Below, in pieces: positions 1 through 12,500 of a stretch of 64,000 nt of DNA. Under the pieces are notes generated by a model. That model did no database searches and was not told where the DNA came from. It saw only the letters and a list, made by a program, of their open reading frames with translations. Made by a program: the position numbers and the translations under genes. Position 1 is the stretch's first letter. Every line of letters starts with the position of its first letter. This DNA comes from Arenicola marina (taxonomy: Eukaryota; Annelida; Polychaeta; Arenicolidae): NCBI GenBank assembly GCA_964019135.1, contig OZ025248.1, positions 67,834,119 through 67,898,118 of the forward strand. Direction: 5' to 3'.

Positions 1-2368
1 CGGCTATATCGGCCCACATTTAACGCACGCGGAATCGGAGTCTGGATTCTCGGGAAGCCATCTCATCCCCGAAACACTTTTACATGGATCATCAGTTGCG
101 TTAAGGGGCGACAGTTCAGGGCCACGCCAGCGTTACAATAGAGCCCGCCGAGAGCCAGTCAAGCACGATATGATCCCCTTGTGATAATATTGACTCCCTG
201 CGTCCCTCTCCCTTGTGACGCGCTCGCCTCGTTTTCGTTCTGGGTTCGTAACGTGGGTGGGTGCACCGTATGTATGGTGACTGCGGCGGTATTTCTATTC
301 CGCGTACAAACCAAACCCATTGCGATAAATAGAATATGCCGTGTACCGGGCCACACAATATTTGCTTAATGGCATTCTGATATACGGAAAGCCTTTTTTT
401 TTTATTGTGTTCAAAGAAAGCTTGAATGAATTAATCATTTTCTGCAAGATTGTTAGTGTAAATGTAGGGAAATCTACTGAAACATTTAATATCTTTGTAT
501 GAAAGGATCCTTAATTTGCAAACGGTTTAAGAAAAGAAGTTTAGAATATTATATGTTTATATGAGACCAGAACAGCAGGGGTAGCGTGTGTGGTACGGAA
601 CGGCTGGGTTAGATGAGCGACCGCAAGTATCGCTCAGTCTTTCCATAGAAAGCCTCAGGAGTCTGTGGTGTTCCTGAGAAGCCCCCACCCACACCCCTAC
701 CCCGGATCTACCCCCACCCCCATCAACATCTAAACAGCAAACTTGCAAAGCATCGACCACCCAAGACAGATCATCCCAGTGCAAACAACATAACCATAAC
801 AACCACAACCAAACAACGACAGCGCGTGTTAACTTACAACTATGTACGAATGCGCCCGGCATCTAGTTTCCCTTCGTAGCATTGCTGCCCGCTGCCCTTC
901 AAACTCCTCTCGGACGAAGCCCCTGCCCCCCCCCCCCCCCCACCCCCTTCTACTCTCGTTCCCTCTCTCGTTCTCTCTCTCAATCTCTCTCCATCTCTCT
1001 CCTCCTCCTTCTCCTGGCAGCCATCTTAATCACCGCCTTTGCTAATGAAATGTGGCTGTTTCGTAGTGGTTCCCATCAGGCTGCAGACTTCGCCGCCAGG
1101 GGTTAGCAGAGCCAATAGAACCTCTCGCGCGGGGGCGCCACTGCCGCGAGACTTGACAACCCAGGGATAAAAAAACACGCCGGCATAACAGGAGAATGAA
1201 GAAACCACACACCGCGATACGACCACGTGACACGCATGCTTACACGGGTTGGTTACCTGGGAGGTAGAACGAAATGAACAGCTAAGATTGATGTTTTAAT
1301 AGTCCGTAGGTGGGGCTGTATCAGCTGTCACTTCACTCCAGCGTTTCTCCATATTGACATGCGGAGTGTTTTAAACAGTCTTGTGGCACATAAATCAACT
1401 TCAAAATTCTCAAGTTCGGGAAATATTGCATGCTGACAATATAAGTTGAGCTTGGTGCAATAGAAGACTAAAAAAGTAGGTGCCAAAATAGTTTTGCGAC
1501 ACGTCAAGTGAGCAAAACATGAGGAACGTCCCACTGGTGAGAGGTCTCGAGTGCCACTCCCTGGTCTCAGTCAACTCTCGTTTTGCCATCCATCGCCACA
1601 TGTTCTTGCGACACGCACATGCTATGCCGATAAGCATACACGGGCGCCATCTGGTGACGTGAGATTTTTGGATCCAGACTGATTATGTCAGTTGGACCAG
1701 TCGTGTGCCAAGGAGGAGGGGACTTGCGTCGTCACGAATGGGGCCAAGTGGTCTGACAGGAGGTGAAGGTTTTGTTTTGTAGCCTAGCTACTGGACCCAT
1801 CTCGTCGAATAAGGAGCTCAATTTAGTATAAGGCAATAAACATCTGGTGCATAGCTACATTTGAACAATAATCAATCCACAAAAGCTGATGAATCAATTT
1901 GCATTGTTATGGCGTACAAATGATATGCTGTGGTAGTAGATTGGTACAGAGTTTAGATATCAAAGGATAATTATTATTGATGGTAGCTGTAAATGTACTA
2001 CTCTCAACCCGGCTGTGGCTGGTGGCTGTGAACTATTAGCCTTCTGTCTTCCTGACAAGAGGCGTTTGTCCATGACTAGCGATCACGTGGTGCGAGATCC
2101 GATAACGAGGCATTTTACCCTTCCGCCATTTTCCATATTGGACCATTGGACACTGACTGATAAATCATCAGATCTCATCTTTATTACATTGATTATTGAG
2201 CTGGGTAACAGGAAACACTCATGGCGTGAGCTAATGTTTGTAACTCCAACAGAAATGGTGCAAATACTTGATTATGGGCAGAAAACTGCCTTTGGTTGCA
2301 AAGTATCTGTAATCCTCGACCTTTGGCTACGTTTCCTTTCTTCAACTGTACATTTAATAGTAAAACCC
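1..2368. other. No gene recognised
   Basis: Non-coding sequence with a run of 14 or so C (near 929-942), a CT-rich stretch (955-1015) and one CTCF-like motif. Short open frames show no protein-like signal. Confidence 0.55.
1642..1656 (-). promoter_or_regulatory. CTCF-core-like motif
   Basis: CACCAGATGGCGCCC on the minus strand. Confidence 0.42.
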
Positions 2369-2377
2369 CTTAAAGAG

Positions 2378-2489
2378 AGGAGCCGGCCCGGTAGCTCAGT
2401 GGGCTAGAGCGCTCGCCTTGAGTGTTCTGTTTGACGCGATATGACCAAAAGTGGTTAAAGCGTCCTGAATATACAACCCACCAACCAAT
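2378..2489 (+). mobile_element. tRNA-derived SINE, internally deleted copy
   Basis: Head with A box (TAGCTCAGTGGGC) joined directly to the 3' body (gacgcgatatgaccaaaag) with the middle, including the B box, missing. Flanked by the 9-bp duplication cttaaagag (2369-2377 and 2490-2498). The intact duplication suggests the deletion arose in the source element or after insertion without loss of the ends. Confidence 0.88.
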
Positions 2490-2498
2490 CTTAAAGAG

Positions 2499-5400
2499 TA
2501 CCGTTACTGTGCATCACACCAGCATTAAGTTATCCTGATAATCACTTTAAACAATCGAAGATATAATACATGTAGCCTGGGCTCGACTGAATAAAAAAAC
2601 CGGGAGAAACAGTGGGAGCATGCTACTTTTTTGTCGTCCGTATCATCACAAATATTCGTCATTATGCAATTTACCTACTCATTATGTACTTAACAGAGTA
2701 TCGCACGGTACATGGCGCAATTACTGAAATGTGCCCGTCGTTACAGAAGCCCGCGTACGGTGACTAAATGCTGAAATAACAAAAAACTACAGGGTAGGTC
2801 GAGTGCACGTTCTGTAGGCCTACACCGTAACCTTATGCAGTGTGTTATTGCGGGAGTGAATCACAAATATCCATGGTAATTACACCTTTGAGCTATTATA
2901 TACTATATTGGGATAACAGACTGAGCAATTTATCAGATATTTGCTTTTGGTGCGGTTACTTCAACAAAAAAATATCTAAAAGCAGATGCACATATATTAC
3001 TTAGTAGAGGTTTAATATTAACAGTCGATCTACCACCATTACCCAATTTAGTCTTCATGTGCACAAAAGCGGCATAAAACACCAGAGATCAGAATTAAGG
3101 CTTGACCGTCATCCTCTCACCAAGCAGCCCCCTCCCCGGTTATTGTGGCTGCAGCGATGTGCGGTTGGCCCACATGCCATCGTAACGGAGCAAGCCTATT
3201 AGTGGACACGATATGGTTAGTGGAGACAGTGGCGTGGGAAACCACATGGGAGGGTACGTCCCTGGGTTATTTAAGTCCTTCTCAAGGTCATCACTCAGGG
3301 CTTTGGGCTGGCTGGTTCCCTGAGACTTCAGCTGGGCACGTGAGGTCGTAGTGGTGTATGCCAACGTTAGACTCACTAATTATATTCCCAGCTAGGCTTG
3401 ATGTTCAGCGACATGTTGTCTCGTAATGTTACATTATGAATGCAAATTGGTGATGCTACAGAGAATGAGCAACATAGCTTCATATTAGTTCAATGGAAGC
3501 TTGTCCAATTTCTATGATACACAGCTTAACGTAGTTGCATATAAATATATAATTTAAAGTGTCATGCCATGAATGGTTTGATGTGCGCGTATTTTTGCTG
3601 GTTGTTCTTCCTCTGACCCTGTTAATGAACCAGGCTACCTTCATGGGGCTAATGGGCCAAGATTGTTTGTCCGGTGACGAAAGGAACAGGATGTGATGCT
3701 GTTGGGTTCTCCGTCGCCATCCTTTCCCTTCCGATCTCCCGACCTGGTATGATCCGCCATTTTTTGTTCCGCGTGTCCCGCTTTGGTTGTCCCTACCACA
3801 CGTTCCCTCCCGTACTTTAACACAGACAGTCAACGCTGCAAGTCGAAATTGGCTCCATTGTTTCCGATTGGGTAATCAATCTGGTTTTCCAGGCTGTCGG
3901 CGACAAAACCTACCAGTCATAGGCGTGAAAAGCCGGGAGTGGGACTCTTTACAGCAGGCTTTGTGAGTGTCTAACATGAGCGACCGACAAAACGATGTCA
4001 CGCGCGTGCAGGTCCAGACAAATCTTGCGCAATTCATAGCAAGGTGAAGGTCAAACGTTGTACCAATGGGAGCCGCAATGAAAATCACGTGGGTCACCCC
4101 CAGCCGTTAATTTAACTCTCTCTTCGTGGTTTTTGTGTGTCTGTGTTTGTCTGACGGCAAATTCTACAAACAACATCGCGTGCGGAAGGCCCGAAAACAT
4201 TAATGCTAACAGGGTTGGCGTGGGATGAGCTGCTACAGGACGCCGTGAACGACAGGACCAAAGATGGAGGACTGTGGCTGGTGCGGAGCGGTTCTTATCT
4301 AGAACAAAGAACCCAAGAACACCTCGTTTCCCGCCACGGAAAATAGTTGTCTCAGAAAAGGTTGTCCACCAGAATAAGACGAGACTGCTGGTGTGTCGCA
4401 TACTCCTGCAACCGGCTAACACACTCCTTCCTCTTGATGTATCGGACTATGACAATGGGGTTGAGGCATGATTATTAGCATTACGCCCAAAATGGCGCGC
4501 ACCGAGCGACTTTAATAGTGGAGCGTCACAAGAGAGCCGCCAGGACATCAATAGCGGACGGACTGGCCCTCAATAGCCCGGAGAGTGGCTCTACAAGCCA
4601 CCAGGAGGCGCCACAAGGACAAAAACAAAGCATCCCCACGTGGCAAGTAGAGTACGACAGAACACGCTATCTGGCTTTAATATACAAATGAATGGAATCT
4701 TGTAAATACGACCCCTGGCCCCCAACCCTCGTTGACTCCAGGCGACAATCTGACCTTCTACACGTCAACATATATGGCTTTAGAATTCAATCTACGAATA
4801 TGCGTTTTTCTTCCCGTTATCATATCGTTTGTGAGGGAGGCACAGACGGCAGTATAATGGGCCAACAAAAAGGCGGGGACGCCTTTGACCCGTGGCACAA
4901 CCATTGTCATACCAGTCCAACCCGAGACACAGTAAGTTATAAGAACGATTTCTTTTAATATTTACCACAAACGACACGAACTATCAAGTATGACATTGAG
5001 CCCTGGGGATCGTTTCTCTAGGAGGTCGTAACCTTATATTGTACATGCTAGTTTAAAGACTAAATGTAAATTTACGAGCAACAAAATTGAGCGCTATACA
5101 ACGGTTATTAGAGTTCAGCCATCTTCGTATGTCTTGCAAATATTATTCAAACGAATATTTCCAATAATTTTAGGATAAATGTGACACTTATCATACCATA
5201 CCAATGCAACATTTTACGAGCAAAACTAACGAGAAGTTAGTGCGCTGACCCTCAAGTTATCTGTCTTTTGCTCAAATGATGGAGATTTCTAAAATATATA
5301 GAACTTGAGAAGGAGTATTGACCGGATTATTTAGCGGTGGGGGGGAGGGGGTGGCTGAGGGGGTTGTAATGTTTCTAATTTATTGGATTCGAGCCTGATT

Positions 5401-5790
5401 TTTTGGGTTGCGTGGGGGGGATGGGCTCTTGGGGATATGGAGTGAGGGGGGGGGGTACGGTGTCCAGTTATCCATATAGGACATGCTGCATGCCTTACGT
5501 TTGTTACGTTGTTTTGTTCCTTGCCCGTATGGACATGAAGATGTCTTCTGATATGTGGATATAATATTGTCAGCTATAACCGTGCCACAAGGCTTCTAGC
5601 CGTCACTGTACGTTCGAACCCTCAGCGGGCGGCATGTCATCCTCAAACCGGTGGCGCCATCTATCTCTAACTAGCGGAGACTGGAATCATGCGCTGATGC
5701 ATTATGGGGCAGCCCTGGCGAACAATTCTCCATACATCAGGGACAGAGATGGTTGATAACAGAGCCCAATCGCACTGAAGTTCACCATTC
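2499..5790. other. No gene recognised
   Basis: Unassigned sequence. Contains G-rich runs at 5335-5460 (ggtgggggggaggggg type) and a weaker CTCF-like motif near 4599. Nothing else supportable. Confidence 0.5.
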
Positions 5791-5794
5791 TATG

Positions 5795-5962
5795 TTGTAT
5801 ATCAGATCGTGCAAAAAAAATCCAGTCATGTATCAAATATCTCGAAGTATTTTTAGATGTCCCATAGATGACCGTGGGCTTAGAAATATTTTGTGTGGGG
5901 CATCTGAAAATACTTCGTGATATTTGATACATGACTGGATTTATTGCCCGATCTGATATATT
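5795..5962. mobile_element. Long inverted repeat (fold-back element)
   Basis: Arms tccagtcatgtatcaaatat and the following 23 bases (5821-5863) pair with 5898-5940, with about four mismatches. The pairing continues outward as tatatcagatcg / cgatctgatata with a few gaps. About 34 bases form the loop. No coding capacity, so it is best read as a fold-back MITE. The target duplication is not clear. Confidence 0.82.
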
Positions 5963-6285
5963 GGATGCTATATCGTTTCCGGGATTGTCCAATTTCAAAA
6001 AGACCCATATATCCTTAGCGTTACCAAGCAAACACAGCATGAACTGTGCCTTTATTTACTAATAAATTGCTAGAAAAATAAGGAAACACGGCAAGCATCT
6101 TAGCCGGCCACTCCTTATACCACACTTGCCCCACTGACCCTGTTACACTGAGACAACTTAATAGGCCAATCACGTTGATTATTCCATTTGCTGCGGGGTA
6201 ATCGGAAGTGATGCACTTTGTGCCGGTCAAGGCAGATGCTGATACCTCTCTCTGCTTTGAGTGTCTGTATGTGGTGTGGGCCGAT

Positions 6286-6301
6286 GGGCGCCATCTGCCG
6301 G
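6286..6301 (-). promoter_or_regulatory. CTCF-core-like motif
   Basis: CCGGCAGATGGCGCCC on the minus strand. Similar cores lie nearby at 5653 and 6822, and a weaker one at 6531. Confidence 0.4.
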
Positions 6302-7526
6302 CAGCTAGTTACCACGGGATAATCTTGTCACAAATACCCACCCTGTGATTCTTCTCGGCTGAATTATGGGTCAGCCGTCTTGAGGAACCGGAAATAAGGG
6401 TGAAGAGGGTTCGAAAGGCCTTGACAAGTGGATCGTGGATTGAGTTTCATGCTGGAGCACCGGTCAGGGAGACTCCGGGCTGGCTGGGTACTCTCATCAA
6501 TGTGATCCATTTGCTCGGGGTGTGGACAGAGGGCGCCACCAGATCCCGCCAAGGAAAGGAAAATGCCATGTCATTGGTAACCGCTTCTTACGGGGACCAT
6601 CAATTATTCATTCGGAGCGGGTTTTGGTTTTGTGCACCCATGACATTCCTACTGGAAGTCCGGGGGGTGTGGTGGGGTTAGGGAGGGGAGGGAAGGGCAG
6701 GGGAAGGGAGGGGGCCAGTGGACCCAACTTTGACGTTAACCCCCCCAAGGGGGTACTACTCGGCCTCTAGAGTGAACCTCGAGGTCGCACAAAGGTCACC
6801 TAATGGAAATTAATTGCACCTGGCGCCCTCTGTTACGACGAGAATGACGCATCCGTACATCGATAGATTTATAGTATTGCCACATACAGCCGTAAAAAGT
6901 CGCGCCGGTGAAGGCGGCACTCATTTCACTCATTGTGGCAATGAGAGAATTGAGAGAAGAGATTAAGAGAATGGAAAGCTTCCTGGTTGTGGCTTATGGC
7001 CATGACAATGTCATTAGCGGGGACATTGCTCTATATATTTATCGTGTCTGTTTATTGTGATAGTGAGTCTCTCTCATTCAGGAACGCATGGCACGTACTC
7101 AGCCTTTAAAAGCTTTCCAGCGAAAGCTATTTTTATCAAATTGCGGAATTATTCATGTGGAGTGTTTTTACAATCTGCTCATTTGCTTCTACTTTGCTTT
7201 ACATGCTACCGGTTATTTGCATTGGTAAAAACGCTTTCCGCTGATAATATGTTTTTCACACCATATATCCATGAATCAAAAGGGATATTTTATCCGTAAT
7301 GAATCAACCAATGAGAAGAGGGAACTATACAACACAAATCACTCTCATCTATAATTCGCAGAATTTCACAAAACTTGATATATCACATTATACCCCTCGG
7401 GAATAATTCTAGTCGAAACTACTGCAGGCTAATTCGATTTTTGTGTACGTTCTACAACCCACAGCGGGAGACCTTCAGTTTCAAAAGGTTTCCCGCCGGC
7501 TCTCAGTCTATGCCAGATAAAGCACC

Positions 7527-7930
7527 GCTGGTGTAGTCGTTAGCGCACTAGACCGCAGAGCAATAGATCATTGGGGCCTCCCTCGTGTAGTGCCTAGGGC
7601 AATAGACCGCAGAGCAATAGATCATTGGGGCCTCCCTCGTGTAGTGCCTAGGGCAATAGACCGCAGAGCAATAGATCATTGGGGCCTCCTTGGTGTAGTG
7701 GCTAGCGCACTAGACGGCAGATCAATAGGTCCCGGGGCCTTCCTGGTGTAGTGGCTAGCGCACTAGACGGCAGATCAATAGGTCCCGGGGGCCTCCCTGG
7801 TGTGGTCGGTAGCGCACTAGACCGCAGAGCAATAGATCCTTGGAGTCTCTCTGGTGTAGTGGGTAACGCACTAGACCACGGATCAATAGATCCTTAGGGC
7901 CTCTATGATGTAGTGGTTAGCGCTGGTGCA
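7527..7930 (+). repeat. Tandem array of tRNA-head-like units, about 54 bp, 7-8 copies
   Basis: Each unit reads like cctccctggtgtagtggc tagcgcactagac followed by gcagagcaatagatc and a G-rich link. The first part resembles the acceptor and D-arm half of a tRNA or tRNA-derived SINE (tGGTGTAGTGGTTAGCGC contains an A-box-like core). No T-arm/B-box consensus is present. Three central copies share the variant gtgcctagggcaatag, showing local unit duplication. Confidence 0.8.
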
Positions 7931-8399
7931 TCTGTACAACCGGCATTTTCATGGAGAATAGATATCTCAAATATTTCTAGGATATGACATATCCTTTACA
8001 TGGTAGAAGTATAACCCTATAAAAATTAATGATTTCGGGGCATGACTTTGCAAACAAAGAAAATTGAGTCAAATAGATACAGTATGGCAAGACCGGAATG
8101 TTCCATAAAGCACAACAGGTATGTGGCCCGGATTACCAGATACGTGTCAAATTTGAGTCCGGCTAAAATAGTCACTTTGACAATATTTTAAACAGTGTTT
8201 TTGGTACTTAATTGGTAATTAAACAATTTGAATATATTATATAGACAATGATTATCAATAATTATACAAAGTCAGATCAAATATATATATGAAACATGAA
8301 AATTATAAAAGGATGATCCCATTATGCAATGTAAGGTTTTGAAAAAACAAGTTTATATGGTAAATTAAGCTGGTAAGACAATGTCATGCTAGTGTGCTA

Positions 8400-8430
8400 G
8401 TTTATAAAGCAATTGACTTGCTTTATAAAC
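8400..8430. other. Perfect 13-bp hairpin
   Basis: gtttataaagcaa, loop ttgac, ttgctttataaac. AT-rich stem with no flanking T-run or gene to suggest a terminator. Confidence 0.85.
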
Positions 8431-8723
8431 GATGATTTCCACATTGCTGGATACATCAAAATCACTTTTAAGACATGTGGTTAGTAGTAGTTTGACCAAA
8501 TCTCAGACCAAAAGAATTTCAAACCCTAAATGTAATTAACACCTCTGCAACTTACATGATATGCTGGAAGCCAATTAGATTGAGTAATAAGAAATAAAAG
8601 CACGGTAATTGGCAGAGCTGGATGTGACAACTACTCTAACCATGCTAACTGTCTGTAAAAATCATTTTACTATAGGTGATCAGCATCCATTAACTGCCAT
8701 TATATACAATACAAAATAAACAC

Positions 8724-9455
8724 ATGAAAACTTTGGCAAACGACAATCATATGTCTATTCACGTTGACAAGCCTACACGTGTCACTCCGACGACTCGATC
8801 CATTCTCGACCAATTTATCAGCTGCCCGTCACACCTTGTTCCATACATTTCGATAATGACACCAGTTACCACAAGTGACCATTCTGTGATAGCTTGTAAA
8901 TTGTGTTTTAAAACGACAAGAGCCATGTGTTATGAGCGTAAGATATGGTCCTACGATAAAACAGATTTCAAATTATTTCGCGAAGAGTTGTCACAAACTG
9001 AGTGGAGCGAGTGTTTCACTGGATCAGATCCAGACATGATGTGCGAAAAGTGGACTTCGCAGTTTATAACTATTTGCTCTAATCATATTCCAAACAAGAT
9101 GGCGACCATACGCCCAAATGACAAACCGTTCTATAATAACGGTCTTCGTTGTAAAAAAAGAATGTTAGACAGGGCCCAAAACAAGGCCACGAAATTTGGA
9201 AAGGACAGTGACTGGGCTTTTAGAAGGTTACATAATGAGTATATTTCTAACATTAGAGAGGCAAAAGCAGATTATCTAGGTGAATTAGAGCGGGTACTAA
9301 ATGAGTCGAGTAGTGTGTCACCAAAGAAATGGTTGAGTATATCTAAGAAAATGCTTGGCATAAACGAAAATCATGGGTATCCAGTGTTGCAGAATGATGG
9401 GCACGCAGAGGCTAACGCTGAAGCCAAAGCGAATATTTTTAACAATTACTTTTTA
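8724..9455 (+). mobile_element. LINE fragment (CR1/Jockey-type ORF2, end of endonuclease plus linker)
   Basis: An open frame of 262 codons runs 8724-9512. Residues about 8-60 match the C-terminal part of apurinic-type LINE endonucleases (PTRVTPTTRSILDQF and the catalytic-type SDHSVI). Residues 70-245 look like the linker before the reverse transcriptase (KPFYNNGLRCKKRMLDRAQ; ANIFNNYF). Both the N-terminal endonuclease and all of the reverse transcriptase are missing, and after about 9455 the translation is AT-rich noise. A non-mobile internal fragment whose frame has survived. Clade assignment is approximate. Confidence 0.8.
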
Positions 9456-9512
9456 TCTTTACATTTTTTACTTTTTACTTTATACCAGGTGACAGCACAA
9501 CCAATCAATTAG

Positions 9513-12500
9513 TTCATTTATGTCACACTTTTAATTTCTCTTATAGGACTAGGCTAAATTAACAGACAACAATGGATAAATGACATGCAGTTATTAAGTG
9601 CTTAACATATAACATGCTTAATATATAACACATATAATTTTTTAATACCTATGCATGGCTTATAATAAGCCTAAGGAATAATGTAATTATATGTATTAAA
9701 ATAAACTCCCTCTAACTTAAGGTACTGATTGATACTAATGGAATGCAAAAAAGGCTGATTTTCAGTCAAAAGTAATTTATTGGGAAAAAAATATTTTGTG
9801 ATAAGTTCAGTTTTCTTGTAAAATATCTTTCATTGAACTTTTGTTAATGTTTGTGATTGCACAGGTACCATCTTCAGTGATGGTGACCTAAAGTAAATTT
9901 GCCTTGATGACTTTATATATATAAATTGTAGAAAACCTGTAGCGAAAGGTTGTATAAATGGATAACTTTTTGATTGCAAGATTCTAGGCAAACTAAACTG
10001 ACTTTTACCAGCCTTTTACCGCTTGTGTAATCAGTCTATTGATAATTGACAATTGTTTATGAAAATGGGTTTTGGCATATCAATTGCCAATAGCATTATT
10101 TTTGTGTCACTCTTAGACTATGCATAATAATTATCCCAATGTTATACAGTAAAATTGCCAGGGTCAACTGTCACTCAGTGACATTGACGCAGTGACTGTG
10201 ATCGTTCTTTCATCACATTATTAGTTTCTGATCTGTTAATTTTCTTTGTGAAACGGCGATTTCAAGCAGTTTAAGTGAGCAGGTGAGCAAACCTAGCAGA
10301 CGACCAGCCATTTTGTTAAACGGAGACGCTCATAGTTTACGATGCCGCTAGGTGGCCTTCCGTTTACGGGGGCGACTGTGCATGTGAACGCGAACCAGTC
10401 AGTGAAAGCGGAAACAGTCAATTGCAGGTCGGGCACCAGTCTGACCAGTAGAACACAGCAAGAGCGCCCTCTGACGGGAGTGTGGCAAGGAATATTTAGC
10501 GCGGCGCGAATCGTTGAACTCATAAATGTATTGTAACTTAAAGCGTAAATGAAGTGTCAGCGTTTCAATAATTTATCAGTTACCTTTTTAAGGTAGATAA
10601 TTTAATTATGACTTGACTTGACATAACACATTTCGACCAGTGTTTTGGGGATAATTTTGTGGTGCCGCGAAAATTTGCTCTTTACTCAGAAACGTCTCAT
10701 GGGGGCTGTTACGCGAAATGAAAGTCCTAACCCTATGCTTGAAATAGACTTTGATTATGCATGCATGTTACCTTAAGAGCTCGCTTGCGCTCGCTGTAAC
10801 TGGCACAAACGGTCTAACTGGTATGAACGGTATAACTGGTACAAACGGTATAAACGGTCTAACCGGTATAAACCGTCTACCTGGTATAAACGGTACGATC
10901 GGCGCGTTGTTTACATTCTGAAAACGCTGTCTTACCTCTGCGATAACGTAAAACTTGATCAATCACCGAGTAAAGCTTTCTGGAATGTTATATCTTGACG
11001 GTGTCCTCCCCACCAGAATTGCGGTCTTTGTCGTGTGCCGAATATTATCCTACAATAAGCGACTCTTGATGTGACCGATGCAGCCGATGGGCAATGTCCG
11101 ATTCTTTCCCATGTGGCTCTGATGGCGCCGATTCCAATGTGGCGTAACCTGCACGCTGTATAGATACATACCATGCGACAACCGTATCATATCGACACTG
11201 TTTTTCTCCTGATCGAGGGCAGCGAATAGTACATATACAGATGTATATATGCACTCCTTCACTTACAATAAACGTTTCTAAAGGTCCTGCTCCATGGATG
11301 GACAACGAGGTCGTCCACTGAGCGTCAGGCGTCAGCGGTCCCTCTGTCGGGGTACGATGTTATACTCTGGATCGGCTAGACTTTGGGATCGAGACTCACA
11401 GCCGAACACTTCAAGTCGCCCATTACCCTGGACAAATAGAATAGCGTGGCACAGATCGCGGCAGATGGCGCTGTTCCGCGTTGTGGAATGAGAGCGTTTA
11501 GAAGGCGATGGATCCCTTTTAACTGTGGACAGAGACAGACTTGGTTTCCCAAGCAGATGCACCCTCACTCCATCCCCTCCCCACCATGCATTCCGCGGTT
11601 CACCCCGCTGTACGTCCTACCCTTCCGCTACCCACTCCCATCGCCAGGCACCGCCCATCGTGTTGAACTCCCCGTATATCTAACGCCGGTATTAATCTAT
11701 TTATCTGGGTCGACCTCTCTGGTGATTTTCAAACTATCCGTGAGCCTGAATCGTGCTTTAAGTGAGAATTACAACCCTTCGCTCAAATGGAGCTATAAGT
11801 CTTGTAAAGTGGCAGGTGAGGTGGGTGGGCCGGTGTGAAAGAGGGAGAGAGAGTCTTGTCGGTGGGGGGGAGAGAGGGGGGTACGCTGTGCTGCTGAAAT
11901 GGTATACACAGCAGCGCAAGGAAAAGTATGTTCGGATCTTCAAAATTACTCTCACCAGCCCCACCCCCCCCCCCCCACACGGGAACACACCCCGTTCTTC
12001 AGAATCACCCACAGTTTCTCGGCATCTGCCCCCCCCCCCCCCCACACACCCCCTTCCTCACCCGCCACGGCCCCCATTCGTGAGTCTATGCGCCAGCACC
12101 ACCTAGCGGGAGTTATATAGCGGGCAGCTGTTATCGCCACAATCAAGGTCACGGAAGGGAGAAACCCCTCCGCTGGGTTCGGCCTTCTCACTTCCGCCAC
12201 GAGTCGCACCTCCTGTAACCAATGACAACAGAGCGACCATAGAATAGGCGCGGGCGAGAAGATCACACCATCCCTCGCCCATCCACCCCGCCATCTCCCC
12301 TCGCCGTCTCCCACCCACTGCCGTCTCCCGCCCCCCACCCACTCAACCCTCTTCCCCTCTTCGTCTTCCAGCCGATCACAACTAGCAGGACCGGGAAAAG
12401 CGCCCGACCTCACCTTTCTCCACAGGGTCTCTGCTAACAAACAGCCCATTTGGCTTCCTGACTTTCACACACAAGGCTTATCCGACCCCAATTTTCACGT

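Noticed and set aside
2015..2407. 130-codon plus-strand frame
   Set aside because: No recognisable domain, runs into a SINE at 2378, and no flanking splice or poly(A) signals.
8724..9512. Host gene of 262 codons
   Set aside because: The sequence matches the end of a LINE endonuclease and the following linker and stops being protein-like near 9455.
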